NCBI RefSeq assembly: GCF_007097395.1
Contig: NZ_VKDC01000004.1
Span: 248,001-312,000, forward strand
DNA from: Fulvivirga sp. M361
GTDB taxonomy: Bacteria; Bacteroidota; Bacteroidia; Cytophagales; Cyclobacteriaceae
Direction of reading: 5' to 3'
Length of the DNA: 64,000 bases
The position numbers and the translations under genes are program-made. Positions 1 to 11,002 of this stretch are shown piece after piece. The notes under the pieces were generated by a model. The model was not told the origin of the DNA and did no database searches. It was given only the letters and a program-made list of their open reading frames with translations. The number at the start of each line of letters is the position of its first letter. The first letter of the stretch is position 1.

Positions 1-987
1 GAGTTTACTCTTGTAAAAGCTCAGTGTTTCCGGTTCTGATGGCATAGAAACTACAAACTTCATGTAGTCATTCATTTTAAATCGTTGTTCGTTCTTACGA
101 TGATAGTATCCTTCAATAAAATACCAGATCATAGTGGCCGTAACAGCTGCCGTTTTCTGTTGACTGTCATCAAGCTCCGGCTGGTATTCATAAAATCCTG
201 CTGAGCTCAATTTTTCATTGAGTCCGGCGTACCAACAAAGCTGACATGCCTCTTCTCCGGTGAGCCCAAACGGCTGTGCACGACTGCTGCCCGGAGCATC
301 GCTCGATTTGATAGCTGTTATATCAAAGGAGAGCATATCTGCATTACGAATGATAGGCTCCATATCGTTGATATTTGATCTTAAATGCCCGATACGGTAA
401 GCTTCAAAATAAAGCTTCTCAAGAATATTAATAGCCTCCTGATCGATGAGATAACTTTGGTAAGCCAGGTGACTGTAGTTAAACAGGTAATTTGGCTCGT
501 GCAGCAATATCTTATGGATATGACGGTGATTGGCCGGTGCACTTTTTTCCTCTTCCATATCCAGAAACGCATCCACATTTAGTAAGCTTATCAACTTATC
601 CATATGTTCATATGCCTGAAACTGTCCAAAGTCGAGGTCCTGCGAGCCTCCAATGATCACCGGCAGCACATTACTGTCTATGAGCATTCTACAAACCTCT
701 GTTACCCGACCTAGTGTTTCATCAGCATCTATTCCAGGTCTGATGTTCCCCAAATCAACTACCTTGTATGCGCCGTGACCTTTTTTGAGTTGGTACAGTT
801 TCCTTCGGATGGCATCAGGAGCAGTAGTATCATCAGTTCCACTAGCTCCTACAAGCGCGATATCCGCCTCTTTATAATCGGGCATATTATCGACGTTCAC
901 CTTACTATTTTTGTAAAAGCTATTGGTGCTCTTTATGTCGCTAATCAGCGCTTCATCCAAAGGAGTGAAAAAAATCTTGAGATCCAT
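1..987 (-). CDS. Arginase/formimidoylglutamase-fold protein, C-terminus cut by window edge
   Basis: Reading the minus strand from the ATG at 987 gives 329 codons without a stop, so the gene runs off the left edge. The N-terminal half has the ureohydrolase layout: a VIIGGSQD loop at about residues 110-117, NVDAFLD at 137-143 and SFDITA near 220. In active arginases and agmatinases the same places read GG(D)H, DAHxD and SxDxD and hold two Mn ions. Here two of the histidines are Gln116 and Phe141 and one aspartate is Thr, so the usual metal site is not intact. Proteins of this kind in Bacteroidota are often labelled formimidoylglutamase. The fold is well supported; catalytic activity is doubtful. 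It is separated from nqrF by a terminator and is probably its own unit. Confidence 0.75.
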   Translation of the reverse strand, partial: MDLKIFFTPLDEALISDIKSTNSFYKNSKVNVDNMPDYKEADIALVGASGTDDTTAPDAIRRKLYQLKKGHGAYKVVDLGNIRPGIDADETLGRVTEVCRMLIDSNVLPVIIGGSQDLDFGQFQAYEHMDKLISLLNVDAFLDMEEEKSAPANHRHIHKILLHEPNYLFNYSHLAYQSYLIDQEAINILEKLYFEAYRIGHLRSNINDMEPIIRNADMLSFDITAIKSSDAPGSSRAQPFGLTGEEACQLCWYAGLNEKLSSAGFYEYQPELDDSQQKTAAVTATMIWYFIEGYYHRKNEQRFKMNDYMKFVVSMPSEPETLSFYKSKL

Positions 988-1129
988 GGTGGTGCATTTA
1001 AATTTAAAATTACCTTTTTGACCTGGAACACAAAAGAAAAAACCAGGTAGTAAAACGTTTAGAGGTCAAACTGAGGCTTAATCCAATATAGAAGTATCAA
1101 AGTATTGAAAGCCAAAAAAGGGGAAAATG

Positions 1130-1170
1130 TACAATAAAAAAGGGCCGTCTTTCTTGAAAGACGGCCCTTT
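1130..1170 (-). terminator. Rho-independent terminator of nqrF, possibly bidirectional
   Basis: A near-perfect inverted repeat (AGGGCCGTCTTTC at 1141-1153 and its complement at 1156-1168) is followed on the minus strand by a T-rich tract. It lies 20 bases past the nqrF stop. On the plus strand the hairpin is also followed by TTTT, but no plus gene ends here. Confidence 0.85.
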
Positions 1171-1188
1171 TAATATTTTAGAATTTAA

Positions 1189-2493
1189 TTACCCCCCAAA
1201 ATCATCAAATCGTATATTTTCAGGTGGTATACCCATTTCATCCAGCATCTTCAACACTGCAGCATTCATCAAAGGAGGGCCGCAAAGATAATACTCTACT
1301 TCCTCCGGATCATCATGTCCTTTGAGATAGTTATCAAATAATGCCTGGTGTATAAATCCAAGATATCCATCCGCCTCTCTATCGTCCAAGGCTTTTTTCT
1401 CTTTCCAATTATCTTCCTCTAACGGCTCAGACAGCGCTATATGGAAATTGAAATTAGAGAAGTCCTTTTCTATATTCCTGAAGTGATTTACATAGAACAA
1501 TTCTTTTTTAGAACGCCCACCATACCAATAAGAAACTTTTCTATCCGTTTTCATCGTATGGAAAAGGTGGAATATTTGTGCTCTTAAAGGAGCCATACCG
1601 GCACCTCCGCCGATGTAGATCATTTCTCTTTCTGTATGATTAATGGCAAATTCTCCATAAGGCCCTGAGATAGTAACTTTATCACCTGGTTTCCTGGAAA
1701 ATACATAGGAAGAACAAATCCCCGGATTCACATCCATCCATTTGCCAGCATCTCTGTCCCATGGTGGCGTGGCGATACGGATATTCAACATAACAATGTT
1801 TCCTTCTGCCGGATGATTAGCCATGGAGTAGGCACGGAATATCGTCTCATCATTTTTCATAACCAGATCCCAAAGCTTGAAGTTATCCCAGTCTTCCTGG
1901 AAAACATTATCCGGGTGACCGAGCTCCGGCTTAGGCACAATATCCATGCCGTCGAATTTAACTTCTATCGGTGGCACATCTATCTGAATATAACCTCCCG
2001 CTTCAAAGTCCATTGTCTCACCGTCAGGAAGACGCATGACAAACTCTTTGATGAAGGTAGAGACATTATAGTTTGAGACTACCTCACACTCCCATTTCTT
2101 GATACCAAATATTTCTTCCGGTATCCTGATCTCCATATCTTGCTTCACTTTTACCTGGCATGACAGACGTACTTTTTCTTTTTGCTCCGACCGGCTAAGA
2201 TGACCTACTTCCGTTGGCAGTACATCTCCTCCACCTTCGTCTACCACGCACTTACACATAGCACAGGTACCACCTCCACCACAAGCCGAAGGTAAAAACA
2301 GCTTTTGTGCCGAAAGTGTAGACAAAAGTGTAGACCCTGCGGTAGTCACGATCGCGTTATCCACGTCGCCGTTTACAATTATTTTAACTGGTCCTGATTG
2401 CACAAGTTTAGACTGTGCATATAACAGAATACATACCAGCAGCAAAATCACTATTGTGAATGCTGCGATTGAAGTAATGACAATTGAACCCAT
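1189..2493 (-). CDS. nqrF: Na+-translocating NADH:quinone reductase subunit F
   Basis: NqrF is the NADH-oxidising subunit of the sodium-pumping respiratory complex NQR at the inner membrane; electrons pass from NADH to FAD and a 2Fe-2S centre. The 434-residue product starts with one transmembrane helix (about residues 4-25). A ferredoxin domain follows with cysteines 71, 77, 80 and 112, the spacing found in Vibrio NqrF. The FAD-binding RAYSMAN motif, an NADH-binding [11 protein letters not shown] motif and a C-terminal YYLCGPPLM segment complete the family signature. It is slightly longer than the roughly 410 residues usual in proteobacteria. The expected nqrE partner is not upstream: the next gene is a divergent aminotransferase, so nqrF is detached from the rest of its complex in this window. 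Confidence 0.95.
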   Translation of the reverse strand: MGSIVITSIAAFTIVILLLVCILLYAQSKLVQSGPVKIIVNGDVDNAIVTTAGSTLLSTLSAQKLFLPSACGGGGTCAMCKCVVDEGGGDVLPTEVGHLSRSEQKEKVRLSCQVKVKQDMEIRIPEEIFGIKKWECEVVSNYNVSTFIKEFVMRLPDGETMDFEAGGYIQIDVPPIEVKFDGMDIVPKPELGHPDNVFQEDWDNFKLWDLVMKNDETIFRAYSMANHPAEGNIVMLNIRIATPPWDRDAGKWMDVNPGICSSYVFSRKPGDKVTISGPYGEFAINHTEREMIYIGGGAGMAPLRAQIFHLFHTMKTDRKVSYWYGGRSKKELFYVNHFRNIEKDFSNFNFHIALSEPLEEDNWKEKKALDDREADGYLGFIHQALFDNYLKGHDDPEEVEYYLCGPPLMNAAVLKMLDEMGIPPENIRFDDFGG

Positions 2494-2637
2494 TGATTGC
2501 TATAAATTTCCTACAATAATTTCCCCACAAAGGAAATACAAATATATTGATCAAATTGTTTAAAACTTATAGTCTACAGGTCTAATTTTTATGAACCATA
2601 TGATCTGGCTGTGATCTCTTTTATTTATTTTCGGCTC

Positions 2638-3807
2638 ATGATCATTAATCCGGCCGACCGGCTACAGTCTACATCCGAATACTATTTCTCAACCAAACTT
2701 CGAGAGTTAGCCCGTCTGAACGCCCGGGGTAAGGATATCATTAACCTCGGTATAGGTAGTCCTGACCTTCCAGCGCATCCGGAAGTAGTAACGGAACTGT
2801 CTCACTGGGCTGAAAAACCTTCTTCACATGGCTACCAGAGTTATGTAGGTATTCCTGAATTTCGTGAAGCTATTGCTTCTTTTTCAAAGCGCATATATGG
2901 TATTGAACAAAACCCTTCCACAGAAATACTACCGTTAATGGGTTCTAAGGAAGGTATCATGCACATTTCCCTGGCCTTTTTGAACCCCGGTGATAAGGTA
3001 TTACTGCCGGACCCGGGTTATCCTACTTATGCAGCGGTAACACGTCTTGCACAGGCAGAGGCAGTTACCTACGCTCTGGATGAAAGTAATGGATGGCTTC
3101 TGGATATGGATTATTTAGAAAAACTGCCCCTGCCGGATATTAAGCTCATGTGGCTCAATTATCCGAACATGCCAACAGGTGCAAAAGGTTCGCCTCAGCA
3201 GTTAGAACGGCTAATAGCACTGGCACACGAACATGAATTCTTAATTGTGAATGATAATCCTTACGGGCTTCTGTTTGACGGACAGGCCACCAGTATTATG
3301 CAGCTGGAAGGAGCCAGGGATGTGTGCCTTGAATTGAATTCTATGAGCAAATCTCATAATATGGCCGGATGGCGCATTGGCTGGTTGACAGGTGCATCGC
3401 ATTACATTCAGGCTATTTTGAAAGTAAAAAGTAATATGGATTCCGGTATGTTCCTGCCCGTTCAAAAGGCGGCTGTCAAAGCTTTGAAACTCGGCCAGGA
3501 CTGGTTTGATCAGTTAAACACCATCTATGCTCAACGCAGGACCATTGCTTTTGAAATAGTACAGTGCCTCGGATGCACCTACCAGAAAGAACAGGGGGGT
3601 ATGTTTGTGTGGTCCAAAGTACCGGAACACATCGACAGTGTCGAACATTGGATCGATGAGCTTATACAAGAAGCTCATGTTTTTATTACCCCAGGCTTTA
3701 TCTTTGGCCGAAATGGCGAACGTTTCGTCAGAATTTCATTATGTTCTGACGCTATTATACTTAAAGAGGCATTAGCCCGAATAAAAAAATATCTTGGCAA
3801 AGTTTGA
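2638..3807 (+). CDS. PLP-dependent aminotransferase, class I/II
   Basis: The product (about 389 residues) belongs to fold-type I aminotransferases. A GSKEGI segment precedes the cofactor region, NYPNMPTGA and NDNPYG are the usual substrate and PLP contacts, and SMSKSHNMAGWRIGW carries the Schiff-base lysine. I start at the ATG at 2638 (MIINPADRL) rather than 2611, because the extra nine residues do not look like a protein start. It lies 3 bases before tyrA, and in Bacteroidota this pair commonly belongs to the aromatic amino acid pathway. A role in tyrosine/phenylalanine transamination is therefore likely, but exact substrate specificity is inference. Confidence 0.88.
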   Translation: MIINPADRLQSTSEYYFSTKLRELARLNARGKDIINLGIGSPDLPAHPEVVTELSHWAEKPSSHGYQSYVGIPEFREAIASFSKRIYGIEQNPSTEILPLMGSKEGIMHISLAFLNPGDKVLLPDPGYPTYAAVTRLAQAEAVTYALDESNGWLLDMDYLEKLPLPDIKLMWLNYPNMPTGAKGSPQQLERLIALAHEHEFLIVNDNPYGLLFDGQATSIMQLEGARDVCLELNSMSKSHNMAGWRIGWLTGASHYIQAILKVKSNMDSGMFLPVQKAAVKALKLGQDWFDQLNTIYAQRRTIAFEIVQCLGCTYQKEQGGMFVWSKVPEHIDSVEHWIDELIQEAHVFITPGFIFGRNGERFVRISLCSDAIILKEALARIKKYLGKV

Positions 3808-3810
3808 TTT

Positions 3811-4662
3811 ATGGAAGTAGCAGTTGTTGGCCTGGGGTTAATGGGAGGCTCTTTGTCTTTATCTCTTCAGCAAGAAGGAAAAGATTATCATTTTATAGGA
3901 GTTGATAGCAATGAACAGCATTGCGCCACTGCTCAGGCTTTAGGTATTGTAGAAAAGTGTGTAACCCTTGAACAAGCTGTAGCATCTGTCGACCTGATCG
4001 TACTCACTACTCCCGTAGACGTTATTTTAAACATACTTCCCGAACTACTCGACAGGGTAAAGCCAGGACAGGTTATCGTTGATTTCGGCAGTACCAAAGC
4101 ACTTATATGCCAGCAGGTGAACAATCATATAAACCGCTCACAATATGTAGCCGCACACCCTATGGCGGGAACCGAAAACACAGGGCCCGAAGCAGCTTTC
4201 GCGGAACTCTATAAAGGATGTATTAATATTCTTTGTGAAACAGCCCTTTCAAGTAAAGAAGCTCTGAATGTGGCCCGGTGCTTATTTGAAGACCTGGAGA
4301 TGACCGTCATAGACATGGAAGCGGCTGATCATGATAAACACGTCGCCTATATTTCCCATCTATCCCATGTATCTTCTTTTATGCTAGGGCGAACTGTATT
4401 GGATATTGAAAAAGATGAAAAAAACATTTTCAACCTGGCGGGCAGTGGTTTCCAATCTACTGTAAGACTAGCTATGAGCTCACCGGATATGTGGGGGCCT
4501 ATCTTTTTTCAAAATGCACAGCACATTTCTTTAGCTCTCGAAGAATATATTCGTCATCTCCAGGAATTTAAAGATAAAATTGATTCCAATGACAGGCACT
4601 CCTTATTGAAATTGATGAAAGAGGCTAACAACATCCGAAGGATCTTAAAAAAGAAAGACTAG
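3811..4662 (+). CDS. tyrA: Prephenate dehydrogenase
   Basis: This 283-residue enzyme oxidatively decarboxylates prephenate to 4-hydroxyphenylpyruvate in tyrosine synthesis. The N-terminus has the Rossmann dinucleotide loop GLGLMGGS (residues 7-14). VDFGSTK and AAHPMAGTENTGP (about residues 110-125) are characteristic active-site segments. The C-terminal part is the helical dimerisation domain with DHDKHVAYISHLSH. There is no fused chorismate mutase or ACT domain visible at this length. It starts 3 bases after the aminotransferase gene, so the two are almost certainly cotranscribed. No DAHP synthase follows, unlike in many relatives; a kinase gene comes next. Confidence 0.92.
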   Translation: MEVAVVGLGLMGGSLSLSLQQEGKDYHFIGVDSNEQHCATAQALGIVEKCVTLEQAVASVDLIVLTTPVDVILNILPELLDRVKPGQVIVDFGSTKALICQQVNNHINRSQYVAAHPMAGTENTGPEAAFAELYKGCINILCETALSSKEALNVARCLFEDLEMTVIDMEAADHDKHVAYISHLSHVSSFMLGRTVLDIEKDEKNIFNLAGSGFQSTVRLAMSSPDMWGPIFFQNAQHISLALEEYIRHLQEFKDKIDSNDRHSLLKLMKEANNIRRILKKKD

Positions 4663-4799
4663 CTTTTCATTCCTTGGCGGAAAGAATAATATCTTTTTAA
4701 GACCTAAACAGGTGGTAAGCAGGCATTTTAAATTGGTTTTAAACATTGATTTAGATATTTTTACTTTAAATATTTCCTGAACGGATGTAATCTTCTTTT

Positions 4800-6785
4800 G
4801 TGCTGAGATTTCTTCTTTTTTTTCTTTCTTTTCTCTTTTTACCATTATATCATCATGCTCAGGGTGTTTTAGACCTTGGAAAGCTTGGAGAAAATGAAGT
4901 TGTGAAACTCCAAACATACTGGCAGTTCCATTATGGCGATTTTTTGACGGATAAAGAAATGCAGAAGCAGGAGAAAAAGACCTACTTCAAAGCCCCTAAT
5001 TCATGGACGGGAGAGCTATGGAAGGAGAATGAGATGCCCGCACACGGCTATGCCACCTATTACCTAAAGGTATATGTACCTTCTTCCCAGGAAAAACTGG
5101 CCCTTAAAATACCTCCAATGGGTACTGCCAGTAAGCTGATCATTAATGGTACTGTTCTGGCTGAGGTGGGTAGAGTAGGAAAAACAGAGCAACAGGCAGA
5201 GCCAGCATATAAGGACATTATTGTTAAAGTCCCTGACCATAAGGGAGAGCTAAATATTGTATTTCATATCTCCAATTTTGACTATCGAAAAGGAGGATTA
5301 TGGCAGGCCCCGGCACTCGGCTTTACGGACGCTGTATATCAATATAAAGCCAGAAAATACCAACTGGAATTCTTTGTCTTCGGAAGTATTTTTTTCATGG
5401 GATTCTACCATTTTGGCCTGTTTTTGTTTGGGTTCAGAAACTCGCTGAACATTATTTTTGGAAGTATTTGCCTGATTTCTGCCATACGCGCTTCTTCCGT
5501 AGGCCAGTATGTAATCGTTGATATATTCCCCTCCATCTCCTGGGAATTACTCATACGCATAGAATTCATTAGTTATTTTATGTTCATTACAATTACCGTG
5601 TTTTTCATACGTGGCCTTTTCGATAAGATTTTCAGTAAGATGGCCATAAAAATAATAACGGGGGTATTTATTGGCCTTAGCTTTTTGACCATCTTCCTAC
5701 CAGCCAAACTAAGTTCATATTTAATTCCATTCTCACAGCTGGCTACTATTTCATCTGCACTGTATTGCTTCTTTGTACTAAGTAAGGAAGCTCATAAAAA
5801 GAACCTTGAGGCCATTATATTTATGATCGGGTTATCAGCACTGACCTTAGCACTGATCAATGATGCTCTTTTTTACAGTAACATTATACTAAGCGGATCT
5901 CTGTTCAATTTTGGGCTCATGTTGTATTTCGTGACACATTCTATGATCCTTGCCCGGCGGTTCAGTTTTGCTTTTTTTGAGGTCAACCGACTTACTATGA
6001 AGCTTCAGGGTAGCAATGCCACGCTGGAAAAAAAAGTGCTTTTACGTACTGAAAGGATCGAAAATCAAAAAAATGAACTGGAAACAAAGAATAAAGAACT
6101 ACAAAAGCTAAACGTAGAAAAAGATGGCTTAATTAGTATTATAGCCCACGACCTGAAAGCACCTTTTAACAGGAGCAAAGGTCTGCTGAACCTGTTGCAC
6201 TCCAGCGGACCTCTCACTAAAGATCAGGAGGAAGTCATCAATATGATCTATAAATCTACAGATCAAGGATTTGAACTTATTTCAGACCTATTGCTGCTTT
6301 ATGGTGAAAACCAACTTGTACAAAAAAAGGAACTGATAAATCTGAACAGCTTGCTCAAAGAAACTACTCAGGCGTACAAGAAACTGGCCGCTGCCAAAAA
6401 GATCAAATTAAACGTTGAATTAGAGCGCAATACCGTGATGCTGAATACAGACCTCGGACTATTTACCAGAGTATTGGATAATCTGCTAACTAACGCTATT
6501 AAATTCACGGATCATGGAAAAAACATCTTTTTAAAACTAAGCAGGGATAATGCACATATATGTATCTCTGTCAAAGATGAAGGGCAGGGCATTCCTGAAG
6601 AGGAGCATAATTTATTGTTTAAAAGGTTCCAAACGCTGTCCCCCAAACCTACTGGTGGCGAGGGTAGCACAGGGCTGGGGCTTTCCATCGTAAAACAGAT
6701 CATGGACGAGCTTTCCGGCACGGTAACCGTGAACAGTCAATCGGGAAAAGGCAGTGAGTTTATATTGAAGTTCCCTTCCTGGTAA
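4800..6785 (+). CDS. 7TM-DISM sensor histidine kinase
   Basis: The 661-residue product begins with a GTG codon and a signal peptide ending near HHAQG. Residues about 25-175 form an extracytoplasmic beta-sandwich of the DISMED2 type. Seven hydrophobic segments follow (about 180-400), then a coiled coil (about 415-445). The kinase core has an H-box IIAHDLKAP with the phospho-accepting His near residue 449, an N-box NLLTNAIKF, DEGQGIP, FKRF and GSTGLGLSIVK. No receiver domain is attached and no response regulator gene is adjacent, so its partner is unknown. The DISM domain family is thought to bind small molecules, often carbohydrates. It lies 138 bases after tyrA and may have its own promoter. 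Confidence 0.9.
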   Translation: MLRFLLFFLSFLFLPLYHHAQGVLDLGKLGENEVVKLQTYWQFHYGDFLTDKEMQKQEKKTYFKAPNSWTGELWKENEMPAHGYATYYLKVYVPSSQEKLALKIPPMGTASKLIINGTVLAEVGRVGKTEQQAEPAYKDIIVKVPDHKGELNIVFHISNFDYRKGGLWQAPALGFTDAVYQYKARKYQLEFFVFGSIFFMGFYHFGLFLFGFRNSLNIIFGSICLISAIRASSVGQYVIVDIFPSISWELLIRIEFISYFMFITITVFFIRGLFDKIFSKMAIKIITGVFIGLSFLTIFLPAKLSSYLIPFSQLATISSALYCFFVLSKEAHKKNLEAIIFMIGLSALTLALINDALFYSNIILSGSLFNFGLMLYFVTHSMILARRFSFAFFEVNRLTMKLQGSNATLEKKVLLRTERIENQKNELETKNKELQKLNVEKDGLISIIAHDLKAPFNRSKGLLNLLHSSGPLTKDQEEVINMIYKSTDQGFELISDLLLLYGENQLVQKKELINLNSLLKETTQAYKKLAAAKKIKLNVELERNTVMLNTDLGLFTRVLDNLLTNAIKFTDHGKNIFLKLSRDNAHICISVKDEGQGIPEEEHNLLFKRFQTLSPKPTGGEGSTGLGLSIVKQIMDELSGTVTVNSQSGKGSEFILKFPSW

Positions 6786-6793
6786 CCAACCCG

Positions 6794-6825
6794 CTCACTT
6801 AGCCTATTTCATAAGAGTAAGTGAG
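6794..6825. terminator. Inverted repeat between convergent genes, possible terminator
   Basis: CTCACTTA (6794-6801) and TAAGTGAG (6818-6825) form a perfect 8-bp inverted repeat between the stop of the kinase gene and the last codons of hom. It has no T-tract on either side, so terminator function is only suggested by position. Confidence 0.3.
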
Positions 6826-8010
6826 TCTGTGTATCTCTATCTCTTCTTTTGCCCCGGACGTAAAAATAACATTGGTATCGGCATTAGTCAGCAATTCCTG
6901 CAGACTGTCCGTGTTAATTTCACCGATCACATAACCGGAATTCTGTCCAATATATTTTTCTGAAACATTGGTAAATAAGTTAAAATTGACGGGCTGTTCC
7001 GGGCTAAAACTGACGTACACTTCTTCAACGGTTGATTGAATGGCCATACTTGAAACCTGCCTTTGGCTGTAACGATAGTTATTTGCAATGGCATTAACAT
7101 CTGACAGTACTGCAAGACCCGTAGGCAGCTTACCCGCTCCTTTACCCACCAGCACCTGGTCATCGGCAAACGCACCTTGCACCAACACGGCATTATACTC
7201 ATTTTCCACATGATAAAGCGGACTTTCTTTACTTACAAAATGTGGAGCAACATAGGCAGAAAAATAGTTGTTGTACTTAACCGCCTTAGCAAGCAGTTTA
7301 ATCTTGAGACCCCTTTCTTTTGCAAATGTTATATCCGATTTGGTGATATCCTGAATGCCCTGATTAAAAATATTATCCGGATGTACGTGAACACCAAAAG
7401 CATGTTCTATCACTATGCTCAACTTATATTTTGCATCATAACCTTCCACATCTAATGTAGGATCTGTTTCGGCGAAACCATTTACCTGGGCAGCTTCCAA
7501 CGCTTCTTTATAGCTCTTATTCTCTTCGATCACCTTGGTCAGAATATAATTGGTGGAGCCATTGAAAATACCTTTTATCTCCAGTACATTTTCCAATGAA
7601 TAATAGTCTGTCAATGTCTTTATAATGGGAATACTTCCGCACACTGCACCTTCATAGAGTATTGGAGTATCATATTCCTGCTGAAGTGCAATAAGCTTAT
7701 CCAGGTTTTCCGCTACCATTTTCTTATTGGCACTGATGACGGGTTTACGTTGTCTAAGAGCGTCAGAAACGATCTCAAAGGCCAGTTTGGCATCATCGAT
7801 AAGTTCTACGATCAGATCAATGTCTTCATCCTCTAAAATGGATTTCGGATCAAACACAAACTTATCTTTGGATAAAGGCCTTTCCTTGTCAAGGTTTTTG
7901 ACACATATTTTCACTATTTCAGCAGCTACCTGAGGGTTATCACTCAGGGCTTCATGAAGCCCCTGACCTACACATCCAAAACCAAACAATCCTATTTTAT
8001 ATTTCTTCAT
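6799..8010 (-). CDS. hom: Homoserine dehydrogenase
   Basis: This enzyme reduces aspartate semialdehyde to homoserine, the branch metabolite for threonine and methionine. The product is 403 residues from the ATG at 8010. A GTG 15 bases upstream would overlap the metX stop; the ATG leaves a 7-base gap and places the NAD(P) loop GFGCVGQG near residues 7-14 as usual. SANKKMV, EGAVCGSIPII, GIFNGSTNYIL and FAETDPTLDVEGYDA are the family's active-site motifs. No aspartokinase domain is fused. It is the last gene of metY-metX-hom: homoserine made here is acetylated by MetX and sulfhydrylated by MetY, so the operon covers aspartate semialdehyde to homocysteine. Confidence 0.93.
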   Translation of the reverse strand: MKKYKIGLFGFGCVGQGLHEALSDNPQVAAEIVKICVKNLDKERPLSKDKFVFDPKSILEDEDIDLIVELIDDAKLAFEIVSDALRQRKPVISANKKMVAENLDKLIALQQEYDTPILYEGAVCGSIPIIKTLTDYYSLENVLEIKGIFNGSTNYILTKVIEENKSYKEALEAAQVNGFAETDPTLDVEGYDAKYKLSIVIEHAFGVHVHPDNIFNQGIQDITKSDITFAKERGLKIKLLAKAVKYNNYFSAYVAPHFVSKESPLYHVENEYNAVLVQGAFADDQVLVGKGAGKLPTGLAVLSDVNAIANNYRYSQRQVSSMAIQSTVEEVYVSFSPEQPVNFNLFTNVSEKYIGQNSGYVIGEINTDSLQELLTNADTNVIFTSGAKEEIEIHRLTYSYEIG

Positions 8011-8017
8011 GATCTTT

Positions 8018-10373
<2,356 letters not shown>

Positions 10374-10442
10374 TTAAGTATGTAGTGTTATGAAATGTTT
10401 GATTGAATTTGACTTGTAGCTATAGCTATGGCATTAAGCATG

Positions 10443-10458
10443 CGGAGGATGCCCTCCG
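10443..10458 (-). promoter_or_regulatory. Hairpin between cysteine leader ORF and metY
   Basis: CGGAGG and CCTCCG form a perfect 6-bp stem with a 4-base loop in the metY leader, about 45 bases after the leader ORF stop and 80 bases before metY. Just upstream, CGCCT and AGGCG (about 10470-10497) can form another stem, which a ribosome stalled on the cysteine codons would partly cover. There is no clear T-tract after the hairpin, so whether control is at termination or translation cannot be decided. Confidence 0.45.
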
Positions 10459-10502
10459 GAAACTTATTACCACGCCTGAATAACTATGATACTAGGCGCT
10501 GA

Positions 10503-10610
10503 CTAACAGCAACAACAACAATGAATAATACCGGGAGACCCGATAGGATCAAATACTGTTTTTAAGAAAGTGGCTAATAAACCTGTTTGGTGCTGGATCG
10601 CTCTTTTCAT
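10503..10610 (-). CDS. Polycysteine leader peptide of the metY operon
   Basis: A 35-codon reading frame lies in the metY leader, between the SAM riboswitch and metY. It starts with ATG at 10610 (MKRAIQHQTG) and ends GSPGIIHCCCCC followed directly by TAG. Five cysteine codons in a row (four TGT, one TGC) at the very end of a short ORF ahead of a sulfur-assimilation operon is the classic design of an attenuation leader: ribosomes slow at Cys codons when charged tRNA-Cys is scarce and change folding of the RNA downstream. Polycysteine leader ORFs act this way in mycobacteria. The mechanism here is inference; it could alternatively be a small metal- or thiol-binding peptide. The sequence upstream of the Cys run also looks protein-like rather than random. 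Confidence 0.7.
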   Translation of the reverse strand: MKRAIQHQTGLLATFLKTVFDPIGSPGIIHCCCCC

Positions 10611-10654
10611 TACTATCAATTTATATTTTCCCGGTTCACCACTGTGGTAAACCT

Positions 10655-10742
10655 TCAAGGGATCAGGAATTAGCACCTTTCCATATTTATTAACTTTGGA
10701 CGGTTGCTAGCGCTTCAACGAGCCTGTCTCTTCACGCTTCTG
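10655..10742 (-). promoter_or_regulatory. SAM-I (S-box) riboswitch
   Basis: On the minus strand the leader of metY contains the S-box core: GAAGAGACAGGCTCGTTGAA, then GCTAGCAACC, a short variable loop, and AAAGGTGCTAATTCCTG. The GGTGCTAATTCC segment and the AGCAACC segment are the most conserved parts of SAM-I riboswitches, and the order and spacing fit. Immediately downstream GGTTTACCAC and GTGGTGAACC form a hairpin that may be the expression platform. The gene controlled makes the methionine precursor homocysteine, which matches the known targets of this riboswitch class. Exact P1 boundaries are not resolved by eye. Confidence 0.88.
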
Positions 10743-11002
10743 TATAAATCGATTATCCAAACAGGATGATCGAATTGATTCAGCAAACGTAGCTACGCTA
10801 ACGAATGTTTCCAAATTATTTCAAAAAATTTTATTCCGTTATTCTGTGGGCCTTCGAAATATTGTGAAGGTATAACGGCATACTATCATCAGGATCCATT
10901 CCGCCTAAAGACACTTCGCCCCGATTGTATAGTTTCATGGTAAATCAAAACCAGTATCGTTTAACTTTATTTGTTATCGTTAAAAATCAGAACCTATCAC
11001 AT

